Positions 42,587 through 51,317 of a stretch of 64,000 nt of DNA are shown in pieces. Source of the DNA: Alistipes sp. UBA934 (GTDB taxonomy: Bacteria; Bacteroidota; Bacteroidia; Bacteroidales; Rikenellaceae); the NCBI GenBank assembly GCA_002293535.1, contig DBDK01000005.1, positions 77,524-141,523 of the forward strand. The letters run 5' to 3'. Each line of letters begins with the position of its first letter. Position 1 is the stretch's first letter. Below the pieces are notes generated by a model that was not told the origin of the DNA, searched no databases, and saw only the letters and a program-made list of their open reading frames with translations. The position numbers were made by a program, and so were the translations under genes.

Positions 42587-43648
42587 GTGATTGAACTCGC
42601 GCGAAAAGTTGAAAACGGCGCTCGTGTCACTCCTGAGGAGGCTCTCAGGTTGTGGCGCGATGCTCCATTGTGGCTACTGGCAAAGTTGGCAGACAGGCGG
42701 CGCCGAGCGATGAATGGTGATGCGCTCTACTGGAATCGCAATTTCCATATAGAACCTACAAATGTTTGTGCGTTTGCGTGCAAATTTTGCTCATACAGGC
42801 GCGGCGCCGGCGACCCTGAGGCTTGGGATTTATCCATCGAGAAGATGGAGGAAATTGCGCAAAGTTTTGTCGGTAAGGGGATTACGGAAGTTCATATCGT
42901 GGGGGGGGTTCATCCGGAGCACGATCTTTGGTTCTACACCGAGCTCATTCGCCGCATCAAGGCCATTTTGCCGGATGCCGCGATAAAGGCATACACGGCG
43001 GTTGAGTTGGCATATATGATCAGAAAAGCGGGACTGTCGTTGGAAGAGGGCTTGAGAGAGTTGCAAAAGGCTGGTATGCAGGCGATTCCTGGCGGTGGAG
43101 CGGAGATTTTCGATGCGGCTCTGCGTTCGCAAATTTGTCCCGAAAAGGGTACGGCAGAAGAATGGCTTGAAGTTCACGAAGCAGCGCACAAACTCGGCAT
43201 ATCAACCAATGCTACAATACTTTACGGTCACGCAGAGACTCTGGAGCAGCGGATCGACCACCTTGAAAGATTGCGAACACTGCAAGACAAAACAGGAGGA
43301 TTCAATGCATTTATACCGCTGAAATACAGGGCGAAACACAACCAAATGGCTGCGGCGGGGGAGGTGAGTGTCGTGGAAGATATGAAGATGCTGGCGATGG
43401 CGCGCATTTTCCTGGACAACATCCCACACATCAAGGCCTATTGGGTGATGTATGGCAAGGCTGTGGCAGAGATGGCTCTGGCATTCGGGGCAGACGACTT
43501 GGACGGAACCATCGACGACAGCACGAAAATTTTCTCAATGGCGGGCGGTGATGAAAAACCACGCCTGACTGTCAATGAGATACAAAAAATGGCCGCCTCG
43601 GCAAGCCTGAGAGCAGTAGAACGAGACACATTATATAACATCTTATGA
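42587..43648 (+). CDS. mqnE: Aminofutalosine synthase
   Basis: Radical-SAM enzyme of the futalosine route to menaquinone, joining 3-enolpyruvylbenzoate (as its derivative) and SAM to give aminofutalosine. 353 residues. The cluster motif CX3CX2C is Cys61, Cys65, Cys68 (NVCAFACKFC), preceded by the MqnE-type HIEPTN. The GISTNATILYGHAET-like block and the FNAFIPLKYR block also fit MqnE better than MqnC. The start is a GTG, needed to keep the N-terminal helix (ELARKVENGARVTPEEAL). Other mqn genes are not in the window. The PASTA gene overlaps by 4 bases. Confidence 0.88.
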   Translation: MIELARKVENGARVTPEEALRLWRDAPLWLLAKLADRRRRAMNGDALYWNRNFHIEPTNVCAFACKFCSYRRGAGDPEAWDLSIEKMEEIAQSFVGKGITEVHIVGGVHPEHDLWFYTELIRRIKAILPDAAIKAYTAVELAYMIRKAGLSLEEGLRELQKAGMQAIPGGGAEIFDAALRSQICPEKGTAEEWLEVHEAAHKLGISTNATILYGHAETLEQRIDHLERLRTLQDKTGGFNAFIPLKYRAKHNQMAAAGEVSVVEDMKMLAMARIFLDNIPHIKAYWVMYGKAVAEMALAFGADDLDGTIDDSTKIFSMAGGDEKPRLTVNEIQKMAASASLRAVERDTLYNIL

Positions 43649-44409
43649 TTCAAAAAATTTGGAGCAACACTATCGCGCGTAATTTGATTTTGGCCGTGTG
43701 TGCCATCGGGATTTTTATAGGCATCAGTGCGCTGACACTGAGTATTTTAACTCGTCACAATCAACAAAAACCCGTGCCCGATTTTGTCGGTGTTCACATT
43801 TCGGAGGTCAGGAATCTGGCCCACCGTGCACACCTCGAACTGGAAGTGACCGACTCGATCTGGGCAGCCGGCTATCCGGGTGGAACAGTTATCGAACAGC
43901 TACCGACGGCCGGCACGGAGGTCAAAAACGGGCGACGAGTGTTCGTGATCGTCACTTCGCATCAACAAAAAATGGTTCCGGTACCTTATGTTACAGGATT
44001 CAGCTTGCGACAGGCCAAGAATATGATCGAGATGGCGGGACTGGAAATCAGAGACTTACACTACGTTCCAAATATCGCCACGAACAATATCCTTGCCGAG
44101 CTGGCCGGTCGTGACACCATTCGTCGCAACTCGAATCGACGACTTGAAGTAGGTTCCGGAGTCACACTGGTCGTGGGCCGCTCCGCCGATGCGCCGTGGG
44201 TCGCTGTGCCTGCAGTTGTCGGATTGCCGCTGAGTGAAGCCAAAGGTCGGCTTTGGGAGCGCGGATTGAACGTCGGCGACATCACACGCGGGGCAGGAAT
44301 AAACCTTGTGAATCAGAAAGATGCACACGTTTCCGGACAATCGATGGCTGCTGGCAACGAGGTCGAACTCGGAACTCGTGTGTCGCTTTCCATTGCTCTC
44401 GACGAATGA
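43645..44409 (+). CDS. PASTA-domain membrane protein
   Basis: 254 residues. One N-terminal span (NLILAVCAIGIFIGISALTL) and three PASTA repeats outside: PVPDFVGVHISEVRNLAHR, then MVPVPYVTGFSLRQAKNMIEMAG, then VAVPAVVGLPLSEAKGRLWERG. PASTA domains bind peptidoglycan or beta-lactams in kinases and PBPs; here there is no kinase or transpeptidase attached. It overlaps mqnE and the pseudouridine synthase by 4 and 4 bases. A wall-sensing or scaffold role is possible. Confidence 0.9.
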   Translation: MIQKIWSNTIARNLILAVCAIGIFIGISALTLSILTRHNQQKPVPDFVGVHISEVRNLAHRAHLELEVTDSIWAAGYPGGTVIEQLPTAGTEVKNGRRVFVIVTSHQQKMVPVPYVTGFSLRQAKNMIEMAGLEIRDLHYVPNIATNNILAELAGRDTIRRNSNRRLEVGSGVTLVVGRSADAPWVAVPAVVGLPLSEAKGRLWERGLNVGDITRGAGINLVNQKDAHVSGQSMAAGNEVELGTRVSLSIALDE

Positions 44410-45482
44410 CAGACGAGGAAAAATATGATGATGGTCTCGGTGGAGAGGGCGATGAACTCTTTGAGCACTTTGCACTGACAGCAGACAAAGGCCAGTCGCT
44501 ACTGAGGATAGATAAGTTACTGACACACAGAATGGAACACGTCTCACGCAGTCGAATACAAACGGCTGCTGAAAGCGGGAACATACTGGTGAACGGCATA
44601 GCGGTCAAGTCCAATTATAAGGTCAAGCCCGGCGACCGAATCCAAATCGTAATGCCGTATCCGCGGCGAGAGATCGAAATTATCGCCGAAGATATTCCGC
44701 TCGACATCGTTTATGAGGACGACGACCTGATAATTGTCAATAAACCGGCGGGACTGGTGGTTCATCCAGGTCACGGAAATTACAGCGGCACATTGGTGAA
44801 CGCATTGACTTGGCACCTAAAGGATTACGAGCTTTTCCAACAGGGTGATATGCGTGCAGGACTCGTTCATCGCATAGACAAAAACACCAGTGGCCTGTTG
44901 GTCATCGCCAAAAATGAGACATCTCACGCGCGCCTTGCAAAACAGTTTTTCGACCATACAATAGAAAGGCGATATGTCGCGCTGGTGTGGGGAAATCTGC
45001 CTGAGGACGAGGGTACGATAACCGGTAATATCGGCCGCAGCCACCACGACCGGCTCAAAATGGCGGTGTTTCCGGACAACCCTCACGGCGAGACTGAAGG
45101 CAAACACGCAGTCACACATTACAGAGTGCTAAAGCGTTACGGCTATGTGACACTGGTCGAACTGCGGCTCGAAACCGGTCGCACCCACCAAATACGCGTC
45201 CATATGGAGCATATCGGTCATCCGCTGTTTAACGACGAGCGCTATGGTGGTGACAGAATACTGAAGGGAACGACGTTCAGCAAATACAAGCAATTCATAG
45301 ATAACAACTTCGCCTTGATGCCCCGCCACGCTCTCCACGCCCGTTCACTGGGATTCGTACATCCGACATCACGCACCGAAATGCACTTCGAAAGTCCCCT
45401 GCCGCCCGATTTTCTGGCCGTAATAGAAAAATGGGATAGCTACGTGGCCCCGCATACTCAAAACAAAACCAGCGCTTTTTAG
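44406..45482 (+). CDS. RluD-like 23S rRNA pseudouridine synthase
   Basis: 358 residues. An S4 RNA-binding domain (LRIDKLLTHRMEHVSRSRIQ) is followed by the RluA-type catalytic domain with HRIDKNTSGLLVIAKN (catalytic Asp), the RRYVALVWG strand and ETGRTHQIRVH. Best match is RluD (helix 69 of 23S rRNA), though RluC-like activity cannot be excluded. The start at 44406 overlaps the PASTA stop (ATGA). The last codons and stop lie inside the terminator hairpin at 45460-45500. Confidence 0.9.
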   Translation: MTDEEKYDDGLGGEGDELFEHFALTADKGQSLLRIDKLLTHRMEHVSRSRIQTAAESGNILVNGIAVKSNYKVKPGDRIQIVMPYPRREIEIIAEDIPLDIVYEDDDLIIVNKPAGLVVHPGHGNYSGTLVNALTWHLKDYELFQQGDMRAGLVHRIDKNTSGLLVIAKNETSHARLAKQFFDHTIERRYVALVWGNLPEDEGTITGNIGRSHHDRLKMAVFPDNPHGETEGKHAVTHYRVLKRYGYVTLVELRLETGRTHQIRVHMEHIGHPLFNDERYGGDRILKGTTFSKYKQFIDNNFALMPRHALHARSLGFVHPTSRTEMHFESPLPPDFLAVIEKWDSYVAPHTQNKTSAF

Positions 45483-45500
45483 GAGCGCTGGTTTTGTTTT
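45460..45500. terminator. Bidirectional terminator between the pseudouridine synthase gene and the aldolase gene
   Basis: A perfect 17-bp stem AAAACAAAACCAGCGCT/AGCGCTGGTTTTGTTTT with a 7-base loop (45477-45483). The 5' arm is formed by the last codons of the plus-strand gene and the stop codon (45480-45482) is in the loop. A/T runs on both sides let it serve the convergent genes. Confidence 0.88.
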
Positions 45501-45515
45501 GAGATAAATAATAGA

Positions 45516-46508
45516 TCAAGCCTTCCCGGCGCTACCGAGGACGTGCTCGCACTTGTGCATATAGAGCTTCTTGAGCTCGTCACGAGCCGGGCCCAGATAC
45601 TTGCGAGGATCGAATTCGGCGGGCTTGTCGTGGAATACCTTACGGATTTCGGCAGTCATAGCGAGACGGCCATCCGAGTCGATATTGATCTTGCAAACAG
45701 CCGACTTGGCAGCCTTACGAAGCTGATCTTCGGGAATGCCGATCGCATCTTTCAGCGCGCCGCCATACTCGTTGATCATCTTAACATACTGCTGAGGAAC
45801 GCTCGAAGCGCCGTGCAACACAATTGGGAAACCGGGAATGCGACGTTCGATCTCTTCGAGAATGTCGAAGCGAAGAGGCGGCGGGACCAGAATACCCTCG
45901 GCATTGCGAGTGCACTGTTCGGGCTTGAATTTGTTGGCGCCGTGCGAAGTACCGATCGAAATAGCGAGTGAATCGACGCCTGTGCGGGTAACGAAGTCGA
46001 TAACCTGATCGGGCTCGGTGTAGGTGTGATGCTCGGCCGAAACCTCGTCTTCCACGCCGGCCAACACGCCAAGTTCGCCTTCTACGGTCACGTCATACTG
46101 ATGAGCGTAATCGACAACTTTCTTCGTCAAAGCTACGTTTTCTTCATAAGGAAGGTGCGAACCGTCGATCATAACGGACGAAAATCCCATATCTATACAG
46201 CTCTTGCACAGCTCGAATGAATCGCCGTGGTCGAGGTGAAGCGTGATAGGAATATTTTTGCCAAGTTCCTTAGCATACTCGACAGCACCCTGGGCCATAT
46301 AACGCAGGATGGTTTGGTTGGCATATTTGCGCGCACCGCTGGAAACCTGAAGGATAACGGGTGAAGAGGTCTCGACGCACGCTGCCACGATAGCCTGCAT
46401 CTGCTCCATATTGTTGAAATTGAACGCGGGAATGGCATACTTGCCTTCGATGGCCTTTTTGAACCCCTCGCGGGTATTCACCAAGCCTAACTCTTTGTAA
46501 GAAATCAT
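45516..46508 (-). CDS. fba: Fructose-bisphosphate aldolase, class II
   Basis: Zinc-dependent glycolytic enzyme splitting fructose-1,6-bisphosphate. 330 residues. Zinc-site blocks LHLDHGDSFE, DGSHLPYEENV, TVEGELGVLAG and the glycine-rich IGTSHGANKF and VLHGASSVP are all present. It has its own promoter (TATCTTTG, 46538-46545) and lies downstream of hexokinase on the same strand, but the two are probably transcribed separately. Confidence 0.96.
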   Translation of the reverse strand: MISYKELGLVNTREGFKKAIEGKYAIPAFNFNNMEQMQAIVAACVETSSPVILQVSSGARKYANQTILRYMAQGAVEYAKELGKNIPITLHLDHGDSFELCKSCIDMGFSSVMIDGSHLPYEENVALTKKVVDYAHQYDVTVEGELGVLAGVEDEVSAEHHTYTEPDQVIDFVTRTGVDSLAISIGTSHGANKFKPEQCTRNAEGILVPPPLRFDILEEIERRIPGFPIVLHGASSVPQQYVKMINEYGGALKDAIGIPEDQLRKAAKSAVCKINIDSDGRLAMTAEIRKVFHDKPAEFDPRKYLGPARDELKKLYMHKCEHVLGSAGKA

Positions 46509-46537
46509 AGTCTAATTGGGTTTTGAAATTTGATGCA

Positions 46538-46545
46538 CAAAGATA
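46538..46545 (-). promoter_or_regulatory. -7 promoter element of the aldolase gene
   Basis: TATCTTTG on the minus strand, 29 bases before the ATG at 46508, in an A/T-rich stretch after the hexokinase stop. Confidence 0.6.
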
Positions 46546-46569
46546 TTAAATAATTTTAATTTCAGGCAC

Positions 46570-47805
46570 TTAATCGAAAACTATTTTACCCGAAGGAGAC
46601 AGAGCCGAGATAGCAGCGCCGATAAGGTTTGCTTTTTTGATTTCGGCGTGAATCGTTACCGCGACACCCTTAGGCAAAAGAGTTTCGAGTTCCCTGGCAA
46701 CGATGTCACGGTAAGGAGTACCACCCTTACCGTCTTTACCCCAGAACACACTGCCCTCAGCGGCAAGACAAATCTTTTTAGCCTGAGGATTTTGCCCGAC
46801 GATGACCTGCGCCAAACCGACAACCGACGCAGCGACTAATTTGGCCGAACGTTCGTAAATCCAACCGGCTACCTTAGCCTGTTCGGGATCGTACTTCTGA
46901 GGATTATTGACCATATCGGCAAGATCCCCACCATCAAAGTCGTGCTTGATCTTTTCGCACATAAACACCGTCTTGAACAACTCGCTAATGTATTTGCCGG
47001 AGACAGCCTTCTCGAATCTGTGAAAATCGCGGTTGCTGGACATTGCGTCCACCAGTCCGTCAATAACAGTCAGATACGGAGGATTGAAGTTTCCCGATTC
47101 CAAATTGATGGGAATAGTGCCGGTGCTACCGGGATTATTGAGTTTGTCGATCTTATCCAAACGCATCTGGACAGCCATATTGTTACCGGTACCGACAATA
47201 AGACCAATGTAGGAATCATAACCTGTAGAGTCCAATCCGGCAAACAGGCTGGCGACAGTGTCATTAATCACTTTAATATCGGTAAATTCGGTGTTGATTC
47301 CCTGATATTTATTCAAATAATTGACGAAAGGCCTTCCAAGAGGCTTGTTAATCATATCGGGAATGTCGATCCCTTTTGCAAACTTCAACACGACGGCATC
47401 GCCATTGAGACGGGAAGCGGTCTCGTAAGAGAAACAAAAGCCGATGCGCGTTACCGAGCTGTCGAGAACATCTCCCAACTCAACGATCGTGGCAGCCATC
47501 TCCTGAAACAAATCGTCGCGATTGAATCCATCCGTAGCCTTGTCATCCAATAACTTCGTTGCAGGTTCACCAAGTACGGTGGGCACACCGCCTTTAAACT
47601 CCACGACAGCGGCCCTGAAGTTGTTACCACCCCAATCCAATGCGAGAACCTTGCCATCGGGAATGTCTTTCGGGGGATTGATATATGTAGGAATTGCAGC
47701 AATTTCCCGATTTTCTTTTTTCAGACCCTCCTCTATTTTTTCTTTAAGCGAAGTGGCGATCTTGTTCAACTCCTCGGTCGTCAGATCAAAAATATTGTTT
47801 TTCAT
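46570..47805 (-). CDS. Hexokinase, eukaryote-like type
   Basis: Phosphorylates glucose or other hexoses at C6. 411 residues, closer to the yeast/human hexokinase family than to bacterial ROK glucokinases. Phosphate-1 motif LALDWGGNNFRAAVV near residue 55, sugar-binding FCFSYETAS, KFAKGIDIPDM, the INDTVASLFAG catalytic Asp and the IGLIVGTGNNMA motif are clear. Such enzymes are known in Bacteroides (HexA). Its promoter is divergent from that of the fumarase gene. Confidence 0.92.
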   Translation of the reverse strand: MKNNIFDLTTEELNKIATSLKEKIEEGLKKENREIAAIPTYINPPKDIPDGKVLALDWGGNNFRAAVVEFKGGVPTVLGEPATKLLDDKATDGFNRDDLFQEMAATIVELGDVLDSSVTRIGFCFSYETASRLNGDAVVLKFAKGIDIPDMINKPLGRPFVNYLNKYQGINTEFTDIKVINDTVASLFAGLDSTGYDSYIGLIVGTGNNMAVQMRLDKIDKLNNPGSTGTIPINLESGNFNPPYLTVIDGLVDAMSSNRDFHRFEKAVSGKYISELFKTVFMCEKIKHDFDGGDLADMVNNPQKYDPEQAKVAGWIYERSAKLVAASVVGLAQVIVGQNPQAKKICLAAEGSVFWGKDGKGGTPYRDIVARELETLLPKGVAVTIHAEIKKANLIGAAISALSPSGKIVFD

Positions 47806-47823
47806 ATTACTTGGGGTTTAGGT

Positions 47824-47858
47824 TTTACAAAGATACGAAAAAGCGTTATCTTTGCAAA
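47824..47858. promoter_or_regulatory. Divergent promoter pair, hexokinase and fumarase
   Basis: Minus strand: TTTG (47858-47855), exactly 19 bases, TATCTTTG (47835-47828), for hexokinase. Plus strand: TATCTTTG (47847-47854) for fumarase, with only a partial -33. The -7 boxes are 11 bases apart and TTTGCAAA (47851-47858) joins the plus -7 to the minus -33. Confidence 0.75.
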
Positions 47859-47877
47859 ACGAAAAATCACAACCACT

Positions 47878-49482
47878 ATGAGTCAATTTAAATATCAGGA
47901 GCCCTTTCCGCTGGGGCCGGACACAACGGAATACCGATTACTGACGAATACCTACGTATCGGTGGAGGAGTGCGGCGGAAGGCGAATTTTGAAGGTCGAA
48001 CCCCAAGGGCTGGAGATGCTTGGCCGTGAGGCGTTTAATGACGTTTCATTCTATCTTCGCGCCGAACATTTGCAGCAACTTCGTTCGATTTTGGACGATC
48101 CCGAAGCGACCGATAATGACAAATTTGTGGCCTACACTATGCTTCTCAATCAGGTTGTTGCGGCGGAAGGCGAGCTGCCTACCTGTCAGGACACCGGAAC
48201 GGCCATCGCGGTTTGCAAAAAAGGCGAGGATGTATACACCGGTGTGGATGATGCCGAGTTTATTTCACGCGGCGTGTTCGAGACCTATGCCGAACGCAAT
48301 TTGCGTTATTCTCAGGTAGTTCCACTGACGATGACCGAGGAGAAAAATAGCGGCACAAACCTCCCCGCGCAGATCGACATTTACTCTACACCGGGATCTG
48401 TATATTCGTTTTTATTCATCACAAAGGGTGGGGGATCGGCCAACAAAACCTTTCTTTATCAGCAGACCAAGGCCCTGTTGAACGACACCTCGCTCGAAAA
48501 TTTCTTCCGCGAACATATCCGCGATCTGGGTACTTCGGCCTGTCCGCCATATCACCTTGCGATCGTCATCGGGGGTACTTCGGCAGAGGCCAACCTTGCG
48601 GCGGTCAAAAAGGCGTCGGCCCACTATTACGATAATCTGCCCACCTCAGGAAACGAGGGTGGACGGGCGTTTCGCGACTTGGAATGGGAGGCACGCATCA
48701 AACAAATCTGCATAGACAGCGGTATCGGAGCTCAGTTCGGAGGCAAATATCTTGTTCACGACGTGAGAGTTATCCGCCTGCCGCGCCACGCCGCCTCGTG
48801 CCCCGTAGGGATGGGTGTGAGTTGTGCGGCCGACCGAAATATCAAGGCCAAAATCGACGAAAAAGGAATATGGCTCGAAGCGCTGGAGAAAAATCCATCG
48901 CGCTTCCTGCCAAAAGAGGCTCCGTATCTTGCTCCGGCCGTGGATATCGACCTCGACGAAGGGATGGACAAGGTGCGCGAAACCCTGTCGAAATACCCGA
49001 TCAAAACCAGACTGAATCTTCGCGGCCATATGATCGTGGCGCGCGACATTGCCCACGCACAGATCAAAAAGATGATCGACGAGGGCAAACCGATGCCGGA
49101 ATATTTCAAAAGACATCCCGTTTATTATGCAGGCCCGGCCAAAACTCCGGCAGGAATGGCTTCTGGTAGCTTCGGCCCAACGACAGCAGGCAGGATGGAT
49201 CCCTATGTGGATTTGTTTCAAAGCCTCGGCGGTTCGCTGGTGATGGTGGCAAAAGGAAATCGCACTCAGCAAGTTACGGACACCTGCAAGAAACACGGTG
49301 GATTCTACCTCGGTTCTATCGGCGGCCCGGCCGCGATTCTTGCCAAGGACAGCATCAAGAAAGTGGAAGTGATTGATTTTCCGGAACTTGGGATGGAGGC
49401 CGTGCGCAAAATCTACGTCGAAGATTTTCCCGCGTTCATCATCGTGGATGACAAAGGCAACGACTTTTTCGCTACTAAATGA
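47878..49482 (+). CDS. Fumarate hydratase, class I (iron-sulfur)
   Basis: Interconverts fumarate and malate. 534 residues, single-chain class-I type. Cluster cysteines are in ELPTCQDTGTAI, GTSACPPYHLA and the ASCPVGMGVSCAAD block; the C-terminal domain has FGPTTAGRMDPYVDLFQ and GGPAAILA. In anaerobic Bacteroidota it runs in the reductive branch to succinate. The O2-sensitive cluster fits an anaerobe. batD starts within its last 4 bases. Confidence 0.94.
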   Translation: MSQFKYQEPFPLGPDTTEYRLLTNTYVSVEECGGRRILKVEPQGLEMLGREAFNDVSFYLRAEHLQQLRSILDDPEATDNDKFVAYTMLLNQVVAAEGELPTCQDTGTAIAVCKKGEDVYTGVDDAEFISRGVFETYAERNLRYSQVVPLTMTEEKNSGTNLPAQIDIYSTPGSVYSFLFITKGGGSANKTFLYQQTKALLNDTSLENFFREHIRDLGTSACPPYHLAIVIGGTSAEANLAAVKKASAHYYDNLPTSGNEGGRAFRDLEWEARIKQICIDSGIGAQFGGKYLVHDVRVIRLPRHAASCPVGMGVSCAADRNIKAKIDEKGIWLEALEKNPSRFLPKEAPYLAPAVDIDLDEGMDKVRETLSKYPIKTRLNLRGHMIVARDIAHAQIKKMIDEGKPMPEYFKRHPVYYAGPAKTPAGMASGSFGPTTAGRMDPYVDLFQSLGGSLVMVAKGNRTQQVTDTCKKHGGFYLGSIGGPAAILAKDSIKKVEVIDFPELGMEAVRKIYVEDFPAFIIVDDKGNDFFATK

Positions 49483-51317
49483 GGCAACTGATACTCACCA
49501 TATTAGCTTTGTGGACGGGAGCGTTTTCAGCGTTCGCACAGGAGAGTGTAACTTTCGATGTGGCTGCTCCTACAGCAGTTGGAACGGGTGAGTTGTTTCG
49601 TATCGAGTTCGTCGTCAATGCTGTCAAGGATGTGGTCTTTACGCCGCCTGCGATCGAGGGTCTGGAGGTGATGGCAGGCCCTCAGGAATCACGTAGCACC
49701 AGCACCCAGATGGTAAACGGCAACTTCACTCGTACTGAAACCACCACCTATACATATATCCTTCAGGGATTTACGGCAGGTTTACACACCATTTCCGCAG
49801 CCAGTGTTTCCGTCAAAGGAACGACCTATTCTACGCGTCCTATTACCATCGAGGTAGTGGGTGAGGCACCTCAGAGTGGAGTAGGGCAGGCAACTTCACA
49901 GGGTGGTGCAACGCAGGGTTCCCAAGGCCCTTCACCGATCTCGGCTGACGATGTCCTTGTTCGCGCAACGGTTTCTCGTACGGACGTTTATAAGGGCGAA
50001 CCTATTGTCGTGGCGCTTAAGCTCTTTTCGCGCGTACCGATCGGTGGTCTGAGCGATCTGAAGTTGCCCGCCTTCAACGGTTTTTGGCAACAGGATATCA
50101 GTCCCGCTGAACCTCCTGCACCAACGCGCGAAACCGTCGGCGGTAAAGTTTACGACACCTGGACTTTGAAGGAGTATCTGCTTTATCCTCAGCAGTCTGG
50201 CTCACTGATGGTGGAGCCGTTCGACGCCCAAATAACCGTGCTTTTGCAAACCCAAACAAGCTCGCCACGCAACATTTTCGATGAACTGATGGGTCTCGCC
50301 GGTGCAGGTATTCAGGAGATACCCAAACATATTGTTTCTCAAGGAGTTAAAATCAACGTTCGCGATTGGCCTGCCGGTGCCCCTGCAAGTTTCGACGGCG
50401 CCGTAGGCGAGTTTACGCTCGAAACTACGCCCCCGGCGAGTGCAATGAAAGCCAACGCCTCGGCTACCTACACACTCAAGCTCAGCGGCACGGGTAACTT
50501 TCCACTAATTCGCGCACCAAGATTGGAACTTCCACAATCGTTTGAACAATACAACGTTACAACCTCCGATAACACTCGCCACACTACACAGGGTACCAGT
50601 GGTTATCGTGAATTTGCCTACCCGTTCATTCCGCGTTCGGACGGACTTTACACTATTCCGGCCATCGAATTTTCGTTCTTCGACCCACGACAGGGACGCT
50701 TCGTGACCTTGGCATCACGCGAAATGTCGCTCGAAGTCGCCGCCGATTCCACCTCCATTTCGACCTCCGGTGGCCTTATGAGCGGTATGTCGAGAGAGGA
50801 ACTCAAAATTTTCGGTCAAGACATCCGCTTCATCAAGCGCGGCTCGCCAAACTTGCGACCCAAAGGCAGAACTTTCCTGTGGAGTCCGCTCTACATCGTC
50901 TCGGCATTCCTCATCACTGGGATATTCGCTGGTGCACTCATATTTTTACGCCGCTATGTCCGGAATATGCAAAGCGACCGGTTTGTACGTAATAAGCGCG
51001 CTAACAAGGTAGCTCTCAGGCGTTTTCGTGCTGCCGAAACAGCAATGGGTCGTGACGATAAGGGAGGTTTTTATGATGAAATGCTCAAGGCACTGTGGGG
51101 CTATATGTCTGATAAGCTTGATATTCCGATGGCAGATCTGGGCAAAGAACGCATTCGAGAGGAGTTGTTCGAGCGTGGCGTGTCCACTGAACAGGCCGAC
51201 GAATATATCCGCATAATTTCAGAGTGCGAACAGGCGCAGTATTCGCCCGTTTCGAGCTCAAAAATGAGCGAACTTTACCGCGAAGGGATCGCGATCGTAT
51301 CCCAAATGGAGCTATGA
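49479..51317 (+). CDS. batD: BatD-family protein
   Basis: 612 residues. Signal peptide (MRQLILTILALWTGAFSAFA), then the BatD opening QESVTFDVAAPTAVGTGELFRI, several beta-sandwich domains, one C-terminal span (YIVSAFLITGIFAGALIFLRRY) and a cytosolic helical tail. BatD is part of the bat (aerotolerance) locus, where BatA/BatB carry von Willebrand domains. In this window only D and E are present, so the MoxR ATPase and BatA-C must be elsewhere or absent. Function is unknown beyond a role in stress resistance suggested in Bacteroides fragilis. Confidence 0.88.
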   Translation: MRQLILTILALWTGAFSAFAQESVTFDVAAPTAVGTGELFRIEFVVNAVKDVVFTPPAIEGLEVMAGPQESRSTSTQMVNGNFTRTETTTYTYILQGFTAGLHTISAASVSVKGTTYSTRPITIEVVGEAPQSGVGQATSQGGATQGSQGPSPISADDVLVRATVSRTDVYKGEPIVVALKLFSRVPIGGLSDLKLPAFNGFWQQDISPAEPPAPTRETVGGKVYDTWTLKEYLLYPQQSGSLMVEPFDAQITVLLQTQTSSPRNIFDELMGLAGAGIQEIPKHIVSQGVKINVRDWPAGAPASFDGAVGEFTLETTPPASAMKANASATYTLKLSGTGNFPLIRAPRLELPQSFEQYNVTTSDNTRHTTQGTSGYREFAYPFIPRSDGLYTIPAIEFSFFDPRQGRFVTLASREMSLEVAADSTSISTSGGLMSGMSREELKIFGQDIRFIKRGSPNLRPKGRTFLWSPLYIVSAFLITGIFAGALIFLRRYVRNMQSDRFVRNKRANKVALRRFRAAETAMGRDDKGGFYDEMLKALWGYMSDKLDIPMADLGKERIREELFERGVSTEQADEYIRIISECEQAQYSPVSSSKMSELYREGIAIVSQMEL

